Notes: generated by a model not told the origin, from the letters alone. Positions 34,250 to 47,226 are shown, numbered from the stretch's first letter. The stretch is DNA of 64,000 nucleotides from Pardosa pseudoannulata (GCA_032207245.1 CM063510.1:52380993-52444992), one strand, 5' to 3'. Numbers and translations are program-made.

Positions 34250-35531
34250 AAATTTAAAGGAGAATTTTTTCATTCTGGTCACAAGGCGTATTTGCTTGTT
34301 TCAATGAATAGAGAAAATTGAATAGTGAAGAAACTATACACCACTGAAACAGAAAATCGTTAGACATTTCTCATATAACAGGATAGGAACAGTTGCATGG
34401 AATAAATATATCTAAGTGTTTTTTGAATGACCTTGAGAATCGTATGTTATTCTGGAGGAAAATGTTACTCAATTTCTCTTTTCACGGATAGGTGGAACAT
34501 TTTAAATATTTTATTCTAGTACGTTAAGTTTGGATTTCACTTTAAATCTCCGGAACTATTTTCATACCTGTACAATGAAACAAATAATTCCACCCGTGCA
34601 ATTGATTATAATAAAAATATCATGAAATTTGAAACATAAGAGAAATTTCAAATACATTAATAACCTGAAATTAAAATAATAATTTATGAGTTATTAAAAT
34701 ACTTTTAGCATGAAAACTTTAATACATTTCAATTTTATAATGCTAATTAAATATTTATCTTTTATTTTAAAATTTCGAATGGTTAGAGTTTTACGGTATA
34801 CAAGTAATATTTTATTCTAATTTGATATAAAAATGTAGTTTCTAATGTACATTTTTTTCAAATTATCTTACGGGTAAGTAAATTCCTTATTCTACAATTT
34901 GTATTCATCTCATATTATGCGTTATTAAAATATTCTGTTCGAAAGGGAAAAACTAAATTTTTTTCAAAGGTAAAGAGTTACTAAAGCACATGCAAAAATT
35001 CATTCTAAAATGAGCCGATATTTTTGTTTTTTATTAACACATTGTATACGGGACACATACTAGCACGTTTTCTGACGATTGATACTTCAGAGCGGGTCTC
35101 GTAGTAGTACAAGTTAGTGTAACATGGTTCGTTTGCGGGATAAAAATAACGGTATACACAGGAAAGCGAAGCAGAATATTCTTGTCTACTACATAGATTC
35201 TGGAAACATTTGGACAAATAAAAACTAGTTTTTTCATCAGTCAATGCGGAACCACAGAACGGGGAAAGTATAAATCTAAATATTGCTACTTCTATTTGAT
35301 TTTTCATATTAATGATACTATTATAAATTTATCCACAAAAAACATTTTTTGCTTACAAAAATCTTATGGTTGTTATTTATATATTTCTATTTATAGTCTT
35401 GTTCATATACTTCAATATAAAATACGAAAAGCTGGTTAAAAAAGATTAAATAATTTTCGATCTATTGAGATTTAACTGGATAATTAGTAACAGGTACAAT
35501 TCCAGTGCAAAATGTACCCGCACACAATGTG
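34250..35531. repeat. Unit B of the ~1.25-kb tandem duplication
   Basis: Partner of 32998-34245. It holds a full F4 with both ends and lacks the 53-bp doubled left end seen in unit A. Confidence 0.88.
35038..35531 (+). mobile_element. TTAA-type MITE family F4, copy 4
   Basis: Flanked by TTAA at 35034-35037 and 35532-35535. Ends CACATTGTATACGGGACACA and 'tgtacccgcacacaatgtg'. A 100-codon minus-strand frame covers the left half, and another overlaps it. The shared F4 sequence keeps such frames partly open in several copies, but I recognise no protein family. Confidence 0.92.
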
Positions 35532-35589
35532 TTAATACAACAAAGAGTTTTGTAATGAGTATTTTCAGAAAGTACTGTGTCCTCATATA

Positions 35590-35800
35590 GAAAAATAATG
35601 TGAAAAATGCTTCTTTAAACCGAATACGAAAGACAGAGGTACACATTTTGGGGAAATCGAAGAACTGAAAAATAAAATCTAATCGAATGCATATGGTTTA
35701 CATCAGGAAGCGAAAAGTCTACGCCTCTTCATATGTTACGCATAATATTAAGAGCTTGCTTGGCTGTGAATAGTAGAAAAAAACTACAAATAAAATTTAA
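35590..35800 (+). repeat. Dispersed repeat R6, diverged copy
   Basis: 'gacagaggtacacatttt', 'aaatcgaagaa' and 'gtgaatagtagaaaaaaa' follow the order found at 38258-38520 and 41010-41245. It is more diverged than those two. Confidence 0.5.

Positions 35801-37394
<1,594 letters not shown>

Positions 37395-37451
<57 letters not shown>
37395..37451. repeat. (TA)n microsatellite
   Basis: About 56 bp of TA repeat preceded by a short GT run ('gtgtgtgtgt'). Confidence 0.95.
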
Positions 37452-37453
<2 letters not shown>

Positions 37454-38257
37454 TTTGAAGTGTTGCAATTTACTTTTTTATTTTAACGCGAATATTAAGA
37501 AAGCTATTGTTCAAGAGAACTATGTACATTACAAATCATAGTAAATTGTTGAATTTTTTTATTAAGTTTTTAAAATTTGAACATCTCTCTAAAGTTAAAT
37601 TAATCCCATTTAAAAACATTTTGATAGTTTGATAAATTTTTCAAAAACTTCAAATAATTTGTTTATTATTATTTATACCTTTAATTTTCATATTTTAATA
37701 ACGTGTTTCCTTGATTATAATTTAAAATTATCTTTAAAACATAAGAAAATTATTTTAACGATAGATTGAATAGTTCTATTTTAAAATAGAATCTAGTTGA
37801 AACACAAGACAATAAAAATCAACCTTCTTAATCTTCAAACTGACTTTAATAACGTAAATGAAGTTGTAATTAACAACGTGCATCTAGAATTATTTAAATG
37901 TTCATTAGAAGTACAAAACATTTTTTATGAACCTATGCAAAATTAAGAAACAATTTAAAAAAATTCTTTAAGTATAATATTAAAATGATGCTATTAGAAA
38001 TATAAATATAATCGAATATTTCATTCTTTAACCGCAAAGTAAACATAAATCTTATTAGTAGGAAATAACAAGAAAATTTTAAAATCTATGTATCTAATTC
38101 AAACTTTAAGATTAAAATATATCAAAATGAATTACGTTCTGTCATCGTATTTATTGATATATATCATATATGTTCTTATAAAACATAAACTAACATGCAA
38201 CTCGTAGACCATAATTCCTGCGTATTTCAATAGCTAAAGACATTCTTCAATATTTTA
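37452..38257. other. Intergenic DNA, nothing recognised
   Basis: AT-rich, no features. Confidence 0.5.
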
Positions 38258-38520
38258 ACCTTTTTTTTAATGGTGAGGAAACTTTGAAGTAAGAAAAGGG
38301 TGATGGATGTTTTGTGAAACAGAATATGAAAAACAGAGGTATGCATCTTTGAAAAATCGAAGAAAAAATGAAATCTCTCTGAGAAAGTAATCGATAACAC
38401 ATGGCTTGTCCCAGGCGTCTAACAGTCTTCGGAACGTCACAGATTGCACATGAAATAAAGAGTTTGCCCAGCGTGAACCGGAATAGTAGAAAAAAAAAGA
38501 ATATTTCAAGGGAACAGTGG
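38258..38520 (+). repeat. Dispersed repeat R6, copy with coding-like similarity
   Basis: Closely related to 41010-41245: 'tggtgaggaaactttga', 'gaaaaacagaggta', 'aaaaatcgaagaaaaaatga', 'aggcgtctaacagtcttc' and 'ggaacgtca'. The plus-strand frame shared with that copy reads 'MKNRG', 'KIEEKM', 'ESNR' and 'RRLTVFGTS', here with two stops. It may be an old retropseudogene or transposon fragment; the parent is unknown. The minus-strand open frame is incidental. Confidence 0.6.
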
Positions 38521-38712
38521 GATTTCAAAATTAATTTTGTTTTTGTCCAATCTGCATAAAAATTGAATATGTTTTTAGCAATATATTTATGTGACAGTGT
38601 TACTATTCTATGTTAAAACCTTATTAATTTTAATAGTTATTAACATTAGGTACTATTTGCTTCAATAGGAGTATTATTGAGAATGTTTCCTAAGCATTCT
38701 TTTCATGTATAA

Positions 38713-39089
38713 CTAGCATATATCCGTCATATAACGGAATCAGTGAATTTTTTTCAGAATTGTAAAGTACTCTATAAGGCTGGTAAATAAATGGTTTGTT
38801 TTCAGGCTGTGAATTATCTGGTAAACGCTCAATAATTTGTTTATCATTATATTCCGAACGCTGGCCGATTGGTTAGGGCGCTGATCGTCGGTACCGGAGT
38901 TCGTGGGTTCGAATCCCACTATAGCAGGGATGTTCGTAGCCATTCGAAACCGGCTTTAAGCAGTAGGTCCCGGTCTCATTAGCCCTCGTGTTCAGAACAG
39001 TTGACCGTAGCGCTCCAAACCAAACCAAACCATTATATTCCTCTAAAGTCTCCCGATACTGTGAATGCAGTTTAGAATCACGCTGAATA
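38713..39089 (-). mobile_element. Helitron-like 3' part, split by a SINE
   Basis: The 3' end is CTAG|T at 38713 (reverse strand). It is preceded by a TCCGT/ACGGA stem with loop TATATG (38723-38738). Homology to the copy at 21440 runs through 38844, resumes at 39042 after the SINE, and ends near 39089. The RT-like scrap reads 'DKQIIERLPDNSQPENKPF' and 'IPLYDG' here, with 'IQRDSKLHSQYRETLEEY' beyond the SINE and no stop. The 5' part of the Helitron is missing. Confidence 0.75.
38856..39030 (+). mobile_element. tRNA-derived SINE with exact target-site duplication
   Basis: A 175-bp plus-strand copy, head to tail. Box A 'TGGCCGATTGG' and box B 'GGTTCGAATCC' are perfect, and the body ends in three AAACC tail units. 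CATTATATTCC at 38845-38855 is repeated at 39031-39041. The paralogous Helitron at about 21575-21585 gives the unoccupied site ('tttatctttatactcctct'). This is the clearest proof of retroposition in the window and a good consensus copy. Confidence 0.96.
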
Positions 39090-39141
39090 GCACTTATAAC
39101 ACTAGATTTACGGATGTTGATAATGTACCTATTTTTATTGA

Positions 39142-39707
39142 CGTGAGCCAATTTGACTCATACAAGAAAATTGAAGTTTTTGGCTTAAAAAATAGTTCCA
39201 AATTAATTTAAAGAAAATGTTTATTATAAAAAAAATTCATAGAAAACATTTTTTACATATAAAACCTGTTTTTGAAACACATTTTCCGCAAAAATTTCTA
39301 TTACATTTAGCACAATGGCTTTTACATCTATTTCTTTTGCATGATTGTTGAACTTGACAATTCTTCCGTGCGTCAGTAGCATGGATTTCTGTCATTGTTC
39401 TCGACTTCTTCTCTATTTTTACTTTATGCTATACTTTATATTCTTTACACTGTATATTTACTTTATACTATATTTGTTACTATATTTATTTATTTTCATA
39501 TACATTCTATGAGTCAAATTGGCTCACAACAGTGTAAAAAGGTATACCACATTTAATAATGTGAAATGAAAGGGTCTGCGAGGAAGAGGAATGAAAGTTT
39601 ACATATATTTTATTACTGAACTAAAAACCAATGTATGTTTTTGAAAAGTGATATTAAAGTTATATATATAGTGATGAAACTTTTAATGAGTCAAATTGGC
39701 TTGGTCC
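39142..39707 (-). mobile_element. piggyBac-derived element family F2
   Basis: The motif ATGAGTCAAATTGGCT occurs three times: inverted at 39143-39161, and direct at 39509-39527 and 39686-39701. The right end reads GGCTTGGTCC followed by TTAA (39708-39711). The left flank is TTGA, probably a mutated TTAA. On the minus strand it encodes a cysteine-rich piggyBac C-terminus. At ~566 bp it is internally deleted. Left end placement is uncertain by a few bases. Confidence 0.72.
39237..39395 (-). pseudogene. piggyBac-type cysteine-rich C-terminal domain, F2 remnant
   Basis: A 52-codon minus-strand frame from the ATG at 39395 to TGA at 39237. It has nine cysteines in the pattern C-x5-C-x4-C-x3-C-x2-C-x4-C-x2-C-x7-C-x2-C and ends 'FICKKCFL'. 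This is the layout of the zinc-binding tail of piggyBac transposases, which close in a similar CxxCF. The frame extends upstream to a stop near 39435 ('KIEKKSRT'), and no catalytic core precedes it. Unlike in F1, all zinc ligands look intact. Probably a deletion remnant, though a small expressed protein cannot be excluded. The cysteine spacing differs from F1, so this is another lineage. Confidence 0.72.
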
Positions 39708-39711
39708 TTAA

Positions 39712-40009
39712 ATCTTATGTTAACAACATTTGAATCACGCATATACTCCAAATCTCAATGAGTACATTTAAAAAAAAGTAATACACAAAAAAAATATTAA
39801 AAGTACAATCCTAATCAGAAATAGAACTATTGTCCGAATGCATTACACTCGCTTTAAATTTACTAAAAAAATCTGAATAAATAAATTAATGTCAGTATTT
39901 CTAGCTGTTATTTCTGATTTTTGCAAATATGATTTATTACAATGTTTTCTATCCACTATTTATTTTTATCTAATGCTAGTTTATCGTTGTAACAAAGAGT
40001 TACATTTGA
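39712..40009. other. Intergenic DNA, nothing recognised
   Basis: AT-rich. The 115-codon frame from 39889 runs into the GC-richer patch. Confidence 0.45.
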
Positions 40010-40250
40010 ACCAGCCAGAGCGAAACCAACCTAGAGGTGAAAGCGCAGTGACCCTCCTTCGACCCTATTGGTCAAGAGGGGTTGCTAACCGCGGAGTAGC
40101 CCGCTTCGGCCCAGCAACGCTCCCCAAAGAACTTTTTTTTTTAGATGATCTGCAGACCCCTTCGAGAGAGAGCTCAGAGGAAGAAGCTTGGAGCTTGGGA
40201 TCTTCAGAAAGAATTTCGAGCACCATTTTCTCCTAAGACGCCATTTTGAT
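40010..40250 (+). other. GC-rich patch of unknown origin
   Basis: About 240 bp of roughly balanced base composition in an otherwise AT-rich region. The plus frame is open through it and ends in an acidic, serine-rich stretch ('SRESSEEEAWSLGSSE'). It could be an LTR or UTR fragment or an old exon. No splice context or domain is recognisable. A second small GC patch ('cacggccggccttgacgc') lies at 40398. Confidence 0.4.
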
Positions 40251-41009
40251 ATATCTTCAACCTAGTGTGGTTCTTTTTGCATCATAGCCAAATACCATGT
40301 GACATAGCATATGCCAGTCACATCTTTATTAATATAATTAATATAATAAACAAATTCAGCAGAAAGAGTTAGTTTTATTTAAAATACCACTAGACTCACG
40401 GCCGGCCTTGACGCTATGTCGGCCTCTTCACCACAATCGTTAATTAATCTACTAGTAATTGTCATAACTTTTATATTTATTGCAGCTGAATTAATATTTT
40501 TGTTCCTTTTATTTGCAATCTCAGTAATATATGAGAATAGTTTAAAACTCCAGATACACGTACAAACTCTTTTTCTTCTAAATTTTCTGTTTCAGTATGA
40601 ATAAGTAAATCCTGGCTCTTAATCCTTGATAGCCTCTATCTTGATTTATTTTCAGCTGAATGTATGTCATTTTTAGCAGTATTAAATTAAAAGATTGGGT
40701 TTTTTTGCATATTCTATTTCGAATATTTCAGTGAAATTTGTTTTAATAGTTTCAAAAATGATTAATAATTTTTAAAATAAAAATATCGAATTTTTCAAAG
40801 TCCAAAGAATGATGTATTCCTTTAAATTGAAATTAAAATATAAATCGTAAAAATGGATTGCCGTTTTTCACTGGTTTATTTCGGACATCAAGTCTATTGT
40901 ATTTATATAAAATATAAACTGAAACTAGAATTTATATAACCATTCATCATTTTATTTTTGCTGTTATAGTTAAAGAAAGCATTCTTAGAATGTAAGTGCT
41001 AAACTATAC

Positions 41010-41245
41010 TTTTTTTTCAATGGTGAAGAAAGTTTGAGAAATGAAGGTGATAGATATTCCGTGAAACATAAGATGAAAAACAGAGGTACACAGTTTTCAA
41101 AAATCGAAGAAAAAATGAATGTTTTTCTAGAAAGTAATCGATTACATGCGGTTTTTCTTAGGCGTCTGACAGTCTTCAGAACGTCAAATTTCTCACATGG
41201 GATAAAAAGATTTTTGGATGTGAGGAGTAAGAAAAAAATTAATTA
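41010..41245 (+). repeat. Dispersed repeat R6, open-frame copy
   Basis: The plus frame 41034-41246 is uninterrupted for 70 codons: 'MKNRGTQFSKIEEKMNVF', then 'RRLTVFRTSNFSHGIKRF', then a basic end. The copy at 38258 shares the frame but has stops. The protein is unrecognised, basic, and without hydrophobic segments. The shared frame could reflect a common coding ancestor. Confidence 0.55.
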
Positions 41246-41779
41246 GCTTAAAACGGTAAAGGGAATACTTGGATAATTGCTAGTTAAATATATTTCTGCA
41301 TAAAAATATTTTTTATTAATTAATAAAAGTCTCTCAAAATATTTTGGATTCAAGCGTAAATTTCCGTTGTTATGCATAAATATTTGTTCAAATTGGAAGT
41401 GAATTAAGGGAAAATACATTTAAATGGCCTTCAATAGTAAAATTATTAAAAATAGATTATTTGGTATTATTTGGATTATTTATTATTATACAATCCTGAA
41501 TACGAGGAATTTTCTAAATTAATATAATATTTGAGTTTTGTTATAGAGATGTGGTATGCTTGTATAATACACATATCCCCAAACTCAAAACAAAAGGTTA
41601 ATATAATTTGAGTTAGAACAAAATATAACCCACAATTTCGTTATTATTCTCTTCTCAGATTATCACTTAATCATTCCATATTATTTACAAAATCTGATGT
41701 ATATGATCATCGTATGCACTAAATCAGTCTAATTTGGATTTATCATATTCTACAATTATCTTCGTTGTTTTTTGATTCG
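41246..41779. other. Intergenic DNA, nothing recognised
   Basis: AT-rich, no features. Confidence 0.5.
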
Positions 41780-42625
41780 TGTATGCAAATATCATAACCA
41801 CGCATATTTCGGTATAAACATATAATTTAGTGTCAAAAAATAACTAAAAGTCATCCAATTTTATTGTAGAACAGTATGTCCAATCTGTAAAATGCATTGG
41901 GATTTTACCCATTAAAGTATTTTTTATACTGTGTTTACCTTAATTTTTTAAATTAAGAGAATTAAATACCATAACCTAGCATATTCCTGTAGAAACATAT
42001 TATTAAGTTTCAGAAAATAACTAAAAGTCATCCAATTTTATTGTAGAATAGTATGTCCAGTCTGAAAAATGCATTGGGATTTTACCCATTGAAGTATTTT
42101 TTATAATAGGATTACCTTAATTTTTTAGAATTAAGAGAATTAAATGCCATATCCCAGCATATTCATGTAGAAACATATAATTCAGTGTCAGAAAATAACT
42201 AAAAGTCATCCAGTTTTATTGTAGAACAGTATGTCCAATCTGTAAAATGCATTGGGATTTTACCCATTGGATTTTAATTTTATACTTGGATTACCTTAAT
42301 GTTTTTTAGAATTAAGAGAATTAAATAGCATAACCCATCATATTCATGTAGAAACATATAATTCAGTGTCAGAAAATAACTAAAAGTCATCCAGTTTTAT
42401 TGTAGAACAGTATGTCCAATCTGTAAAATGTATTGGGATTTTACCCATTGAAGTATTTTTTTATACTGGTATTACCTTAATCTTTTTTAGTATTAAGATA
42501 ATTAAATACCATAACCCAGCATATTCCTGTATAAACATATAATAATTCAGTTAGGAACTAATAAAATGCCTCCCACTTTTATCATACAACATAATGTCCA
42601 ATCTTAAAATGCATTGTGATTTTAC
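41780..42625. repeat. Tandem array with ~178-bp period, about 5 units
   Basis: 'aactaaaagtcatcca' starts at 41842, 42019, 42197 and 42378, and a degraded version at 42556. Spacings are 177-181 bp. Also shared: 'tgcattgggattttaccca', 'aattaagagaattaaat' and 'agcatattcctgtagaaac'. The last unit is the most diverged. The length is close to that of many centromeric-type satellites, but five units prove nothing about function. Confidence 0.9.
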
Positions 42626-43302
42626 ATGAGTGAAAACTACTGCTAGCAAACGGAGATTATAATTTTTGTTTTAAATATTTCATCGATTAATATTCTGAAT
42701 ATCTCCCTCCCTCATGCAGTACATTGAACCTGATATTGCATTTTCTGCATCAAGAGACTTAGCAATAATAAATCTGTTCCGTGAATAAAAGCGACTTGTC
42801 TCAAGTGGATTTCCGAAATGATGTTAGAAGTCCATTGGCAAATAGAGAAGGACACTTGAAATTATTTTTAAATTAATTTTTGGTATCTGGTAATGCTACT
42901 AAACTGGAGCAGCGATCAACAGAAATTTTCCTGAAAAATGTCCGTTCAGGAATTATACATTTCAAAAATTCGCCTCTATCTACTATGTTTTGATAATTTA
43001 TATTTTATCTTTTAGTTTCTAGATGATATTTTTCCGTAGACAATATTTCTGATAATGCCCCTTGATTAAAAATCATGTCTTTTCTATTCAGAATATCATC
43101 CGTTCTATTGCGGATAATTTCTGCATTCAAATTACACACAAGTATTATACTGTGACGCAAAACCTGTATCCTAAACAGTAAGCATATAATAAATTATTGT
43201 AATTATATCATTTAATACATTATTAATGTTATTATCAATCCTGAAAATGTGAAGTTTATGTAAAATATTTGAAAATTTTACACATTATTAAATTACTGAT
43301 TA
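42626..43302. other. Intergenic DNA, nothing recognised
   Basis: No frames or repeat ends noticed. Confidence 0.5.
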
Positions 43303-43306
43303 TTAA

Positions 43307-43819
43307 CACATTATATGGGGAACACATACAATTTCTGACAATTGATACTTGAGCGCTAGTCAAGTACTAATACGGGTTAGTGTATCAACATGGTTTGTTG
43401 GAGGATACAAATATAACTGTATATACAGGAAAACGAAGCCGAATGTTCTTGTCTACTACATAGATTCTGGAAATGTTTAGACAAATAAAAACTAGTTTTT
43501 ACTACAGTCTAAGTGGAACCACAGACTGGGAAAAAATTAAAACTATATACTACTATTTCTATTTGATTTTTCATATTTACGATACTATTATAAATTTATC
43601 CACTAAAAAATATATTTTTTGTTTATAAAAATCTTATGGCTGTTATTTATATATTTCTATTTATATATTTGTTTATATATTTCAAAACAAAATACGGAAA
43701 GTTGGTTAAAAAATTAAATAACTTTGGATCTATTGAGATTTAACTAAATAACTAAATTTACGCGCAAAACGACCGCTCCCTGTACAATTTCACTGCGAAT
43801 TGTACCCGCACACAGTATG
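43307..43819 (+). mobile_element. TTAA-type MITE family F4, copy 5
   Basis: TTAA at 43303-43306, left end CACATTATATGGGGAACACA, right end 'tgtacccgcacacagtatg' followed by ATAA instead of TTAA. The first of the two ACTAGTACG motifs is deleted ('acatacaatttctgac') and the second is altered. Confidence 0.9.
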
Positions 43820-44773
43820 ATAAGAATAAAATTCATAAAGATTAAGATATGTATGAACAGGAAAAATGGTTAATTTCATATAACTCTCTTTGGGTTACAG
43901 AAGACGAAATCGTTTTATAACAATCAGAAATGTTCAGTACATAACAAATATATAAAAGGAAAAATGATGAATTTTAAAAATCTATAAGTTCTGAAAACCC
44001 ATAAATACTTAATGTTAGACTTGTGGAACATAATATATTCACTACATATTTGCATCCAGTCTCACACCGCAACTTTTGCTATTTATAGTTGTATGATGCA
44101 CATACACCCAATTCTAATTTAGCATAAATGCCCAGAGCGGATAAGGTGTGTACCTCAAATCCAGGAAGTGGCGTCTAAACAAGCGTTATTTAGGAGAGAA
44201 TTCCAAATACATTCGGTAAACATATTCTAATAATAGTACTCCCCTGTGAGTATGGAACAGCAGTCTATTCAAGTAGCAGTATTTCCGAAATCAGAACAGA
44301 AATCTTGTTACATATGTTACAACAGAGTATTATTTGACATAGCTTTTGGGCCACAAATGGTCTCCTTAATTTTGAAATGTATTAGAAGCCTAAAATATTA
44401 AGACTTGCAACTAATTTTAACTAAGTTTTATCTTATAAAGTTTAACTTCTAATGTATTATTATAACTGCTTGCTAATTCATAAATGATTGCTGCTCTTCC
44501 TTTTATAAGGACCTTGTCTTTTTTCCCATGTAAAGAAAGTATAGAGAATAAATAATACAGAAGCAAATATGAAATATATATAATGTTTGAATAACGTTAG
44601 AGAGATTTGAGTAAAAACATTGAAATACTTTTAAATTATTTTAATATTAATTCAGTTACTAATTAAAGGGTCTAAGGATCCTTAAACCTTTACAATTTTT
44701 GATTTTTCAAAAAAATTATATACTATAGAATAAAATGCTCTACGCATTTTAAGAAACGACATAAAAATTCCAC
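43820..44773. other. Intergenic DNA, nothing recognised
   Basis: 44090-44350 is less AT-rich but has no gene signal I can name. Confidence 0.5.
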
Positions 44774-46135
44774 TTACTTTAAAAGTTCTCATTAAAAATA
44801 TAGATAAATAAATAAAAATTACGTAATAAATAAATAAATAAAAATAGGACATATTATATAAACCTGGTGCATTTTAAAAAAGTAAATTGTAATTTAAATA
44901 ATTGATTACACTAAGTTCACTTATTTTTATTTAAAAGCACTAACAGATATTCATGCAAAATATGTATGTAGTGCAATAAAATTACTATAAAATTGTTTTA
45001 AAATGCTCACCTAAAAAAACTAATTCTGATAATTAAAAAATGAAAATGTCTCGACTAACACCATTTGGGTTTTATGTGACAAATAATAGAAAAAAACATA
45101 CTTAATATGTGTTTTTTTTAAGTTCTCATTAAAAATATAGATAAATAAATAAAAATTATGTAATAAATAAATAAATAAAAATTATGCTTATCCTTAAAAC
45201 AGAGAGAAAAGTAGGACATATTATATAAACCTGGTGGATTTTAAAAAAGTAAATTATAATTAAAATAATTGATTACACTAAGTTTACTTATTTTTATCGA
45301 ATAGCACTAACAGATATTCTAGCAAAATATGTATGTAGTGTAATAAAATTACTATAAAATTGTTTTAAAATGCTCACCTAAAAAAACTAATTCTGTTAAT
45401 TAAAAAATGAAAATGTCTCGACTAACACCATTTGGCTTTTTATGTGAGAAATAATAGCAAAAAGATACTTAACATGTGTTACTTTAAAAGTTCTGATTGA
45501 AAATATAAATAAATAATTAAAAATTATGTAATAAATAAATAATTAAAAATTATGTAATAAATAAATAATTAAAAATTATGTAATAAATAAATAATTAAAA
45601 ATTATGTAATAAATAAATAATTAAAAATTATGTAATAAATAAATAAATAATTAAAAATTATGTAATAAATAAATAATTAAAAATTATGTAATAAATAAAT
45701 AATGAAAAATTGTGTAATAAATAAATAATTAAAAATTATGTAACAAATAAATAATTAAAAATTATGTAATAAATAAATAATTAAAAATTATGTAATAAAT
45801 AAATAATTAAAAATTATGTAATAAATAAATAATTAAAATTATGTAATAAATAAATAATTAAAAATTATGTAATAAATAAATAAAAATTATGCTTATCCTT
45901 AAAACAGATAGAAAAGGAGGACATTATATACACCTGGTTCACTTATTATTTATAAACAGTAACGGATATTCATGCAAAATATGTATACAATGAAATAAAA
46001 TTACTATAAAATTCTTTTAAAATTCTCACCTAAAAACACTATGATTTTGTTAATTAAAAAAAGAAAATTTCTAATGACTCGATTAACATCATTTGGATTT
46101 TATGTGAGAAATAAGAGCAAAAAGGTACTTAAAAT
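44774..46135. repeat. Three ~350-bp tandem units, the last expanded by a minisatellite
   Basis: Units begin with 'aaaagttctcattaaaaata' near 44780, 45119 and 45486. Each contains 'gacatattatataaacctgg', 'aaatatgtatgtagtg' and 'atgaaaatgtctcgactaac' or close variants. Unit 3 is longer because of the 26-bp repeat at 45511-45890. Confidence 0.88.
45511..45890. repeat. 26-bp minisatellite, about 14 copies
   Basis: The unit 'attaaaaattatgtaataaa' plus 'taaata' is repeated about 14 times with very few changes (one 30-bp unit, one 'tgtgta', one 'taacaa', one short A-run). The single-unit precursor is visible in units 1 and 2 of the surrounding array ('aaataaaaattatgtaataa'). Confidence 0.95.
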
Positions 46136-46767
46136 GTGTAAGAATATATTTACATTATTAAAATAGCACAAAAAGTACTTTTATTATTCAAGTATGTTTA
46201 AAAATAGCTATGTTTTGTTTACTCAATACTTCAAGTTGATTTTTCTCAGAATGGTAATTTTTCATGCTGCGTGCAAGATTTCTGAAAACTATTTAATATT
46301 TTTGCACAAACTTTTCAGAACTTCAGTATAATGATATATTTTGTAACTGAACTAAAATTATTGTTGAGAGTAATATTTTGGGTTTTAGGGAGGAAAGTAC
46401 ATGTCAAAATTATCCCAAAAAATGGTAAAATTATAAATATATTTAAAAATATAAAATTTGCTTAAACTTATAGTTTTTTTAATTAGATATAACTTTAAAA
46501 GTATGTACTTCCTTAAAAACTTAAAATTTTATGTGTACAAAGTATTTTTTGTAAATATGCGCTAAATTGAAAATAGTTTTTAAAAAGAGTTATAAATATA
46601 TATATTTAAAAGTTATTTTTTATTTTTTATAAGCATCTGAGGTTAGTTTATTAAAGAGATATTTAACATATTTTGACAAAAAATTATTCATTTTAGTGTG
46701 AAATTAAAAAGTTAAGGAAAATCAAAGAGTAGTAACATAACCGTGGAATTCGTATGTTTAGCATTCT
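46136..46767. other. AT-rich DNA, nothing recognised
   Basis: No features. Confidence 0.5.
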
Positions 46768-46948
46768 TCAAACCCCTTAAAGGCTAGTTACTGGTTATTT
46801 AAATACAAATTTTAGATTTACAAATTAAAATTTTCGCATGTATCATTTCATAGACATACAAATGTATACAAATTTCATTCCCAATTTTTACTGTCAAGCA
46901 GCTGCATAATTCTACCTTTATCCTGCCTTTAAGGAGTTTCAAATAAGT
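46768..46948. repeat. Inverted-repeat pair, possible small MITE
   Basis: 'tcaaaccccttaaaggc' (from 46768) is mirrored by 'gcctttaaggagtttca' (to about 46946), about 180 bp apart. TTAA is part of both arms, so the boundary and target cannot be decided. Confidence 0.35.
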
Positions 46949-47226
46949 TTTTAAGCCGATTCTCACTCAATTGAGTAATATAGGAAGCATCATTAGAAAA
47001 AGATAGTAGAATCCAAGAAAGAGTAAAAATATTGAAATATGTAAGAGTTATGGAGATTACTGAATATTAATAAAAGAAATTTTACTCAAAGAAAATCACT
47101 GATATTTTGTATAAATATTCTGAAAAAAGTCTTTAGTTATTAATATGTATTAAAATAATTTGAGGTAGGCATCGCATGTCTTCCTTGCACTCGTATTTTA
47201 TTATACTTTATTTTGGGAAAAGTTAA

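Noticed and set aside
35005..35307. 100-codon minus-strand frame in F4, partly open in another copy (5526)
   Set aside because: Other F4 copies have stops or deletions in it and no domain is recognisable. A decayed coding origin is possible but not shown.
38247..38528. 93-codon minus-strand frame with hydrophobic residues
   Set aside because: It lies over repeat R6, whose shared frame is on the plus strand. The hydrophobic look comes from T-rich complement sequence.
39143..39527. F2 as a 385-bp element bounded by the perfect 19-bp inverted pair GTGAGCCAATTTGACTCAT
   Set aside because: These inner ends lack any target duplication, while the third motif copy at 39686 ends directly at TTAA. 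The outer boundary is more likely, though not certain.
41780..42625. CRISPR-like array suggested by regular spacing
   Set aside because: Whole ~178-bp units repeat, with no short repeat and unique spacer pattern, and the genome is eukaryotic.
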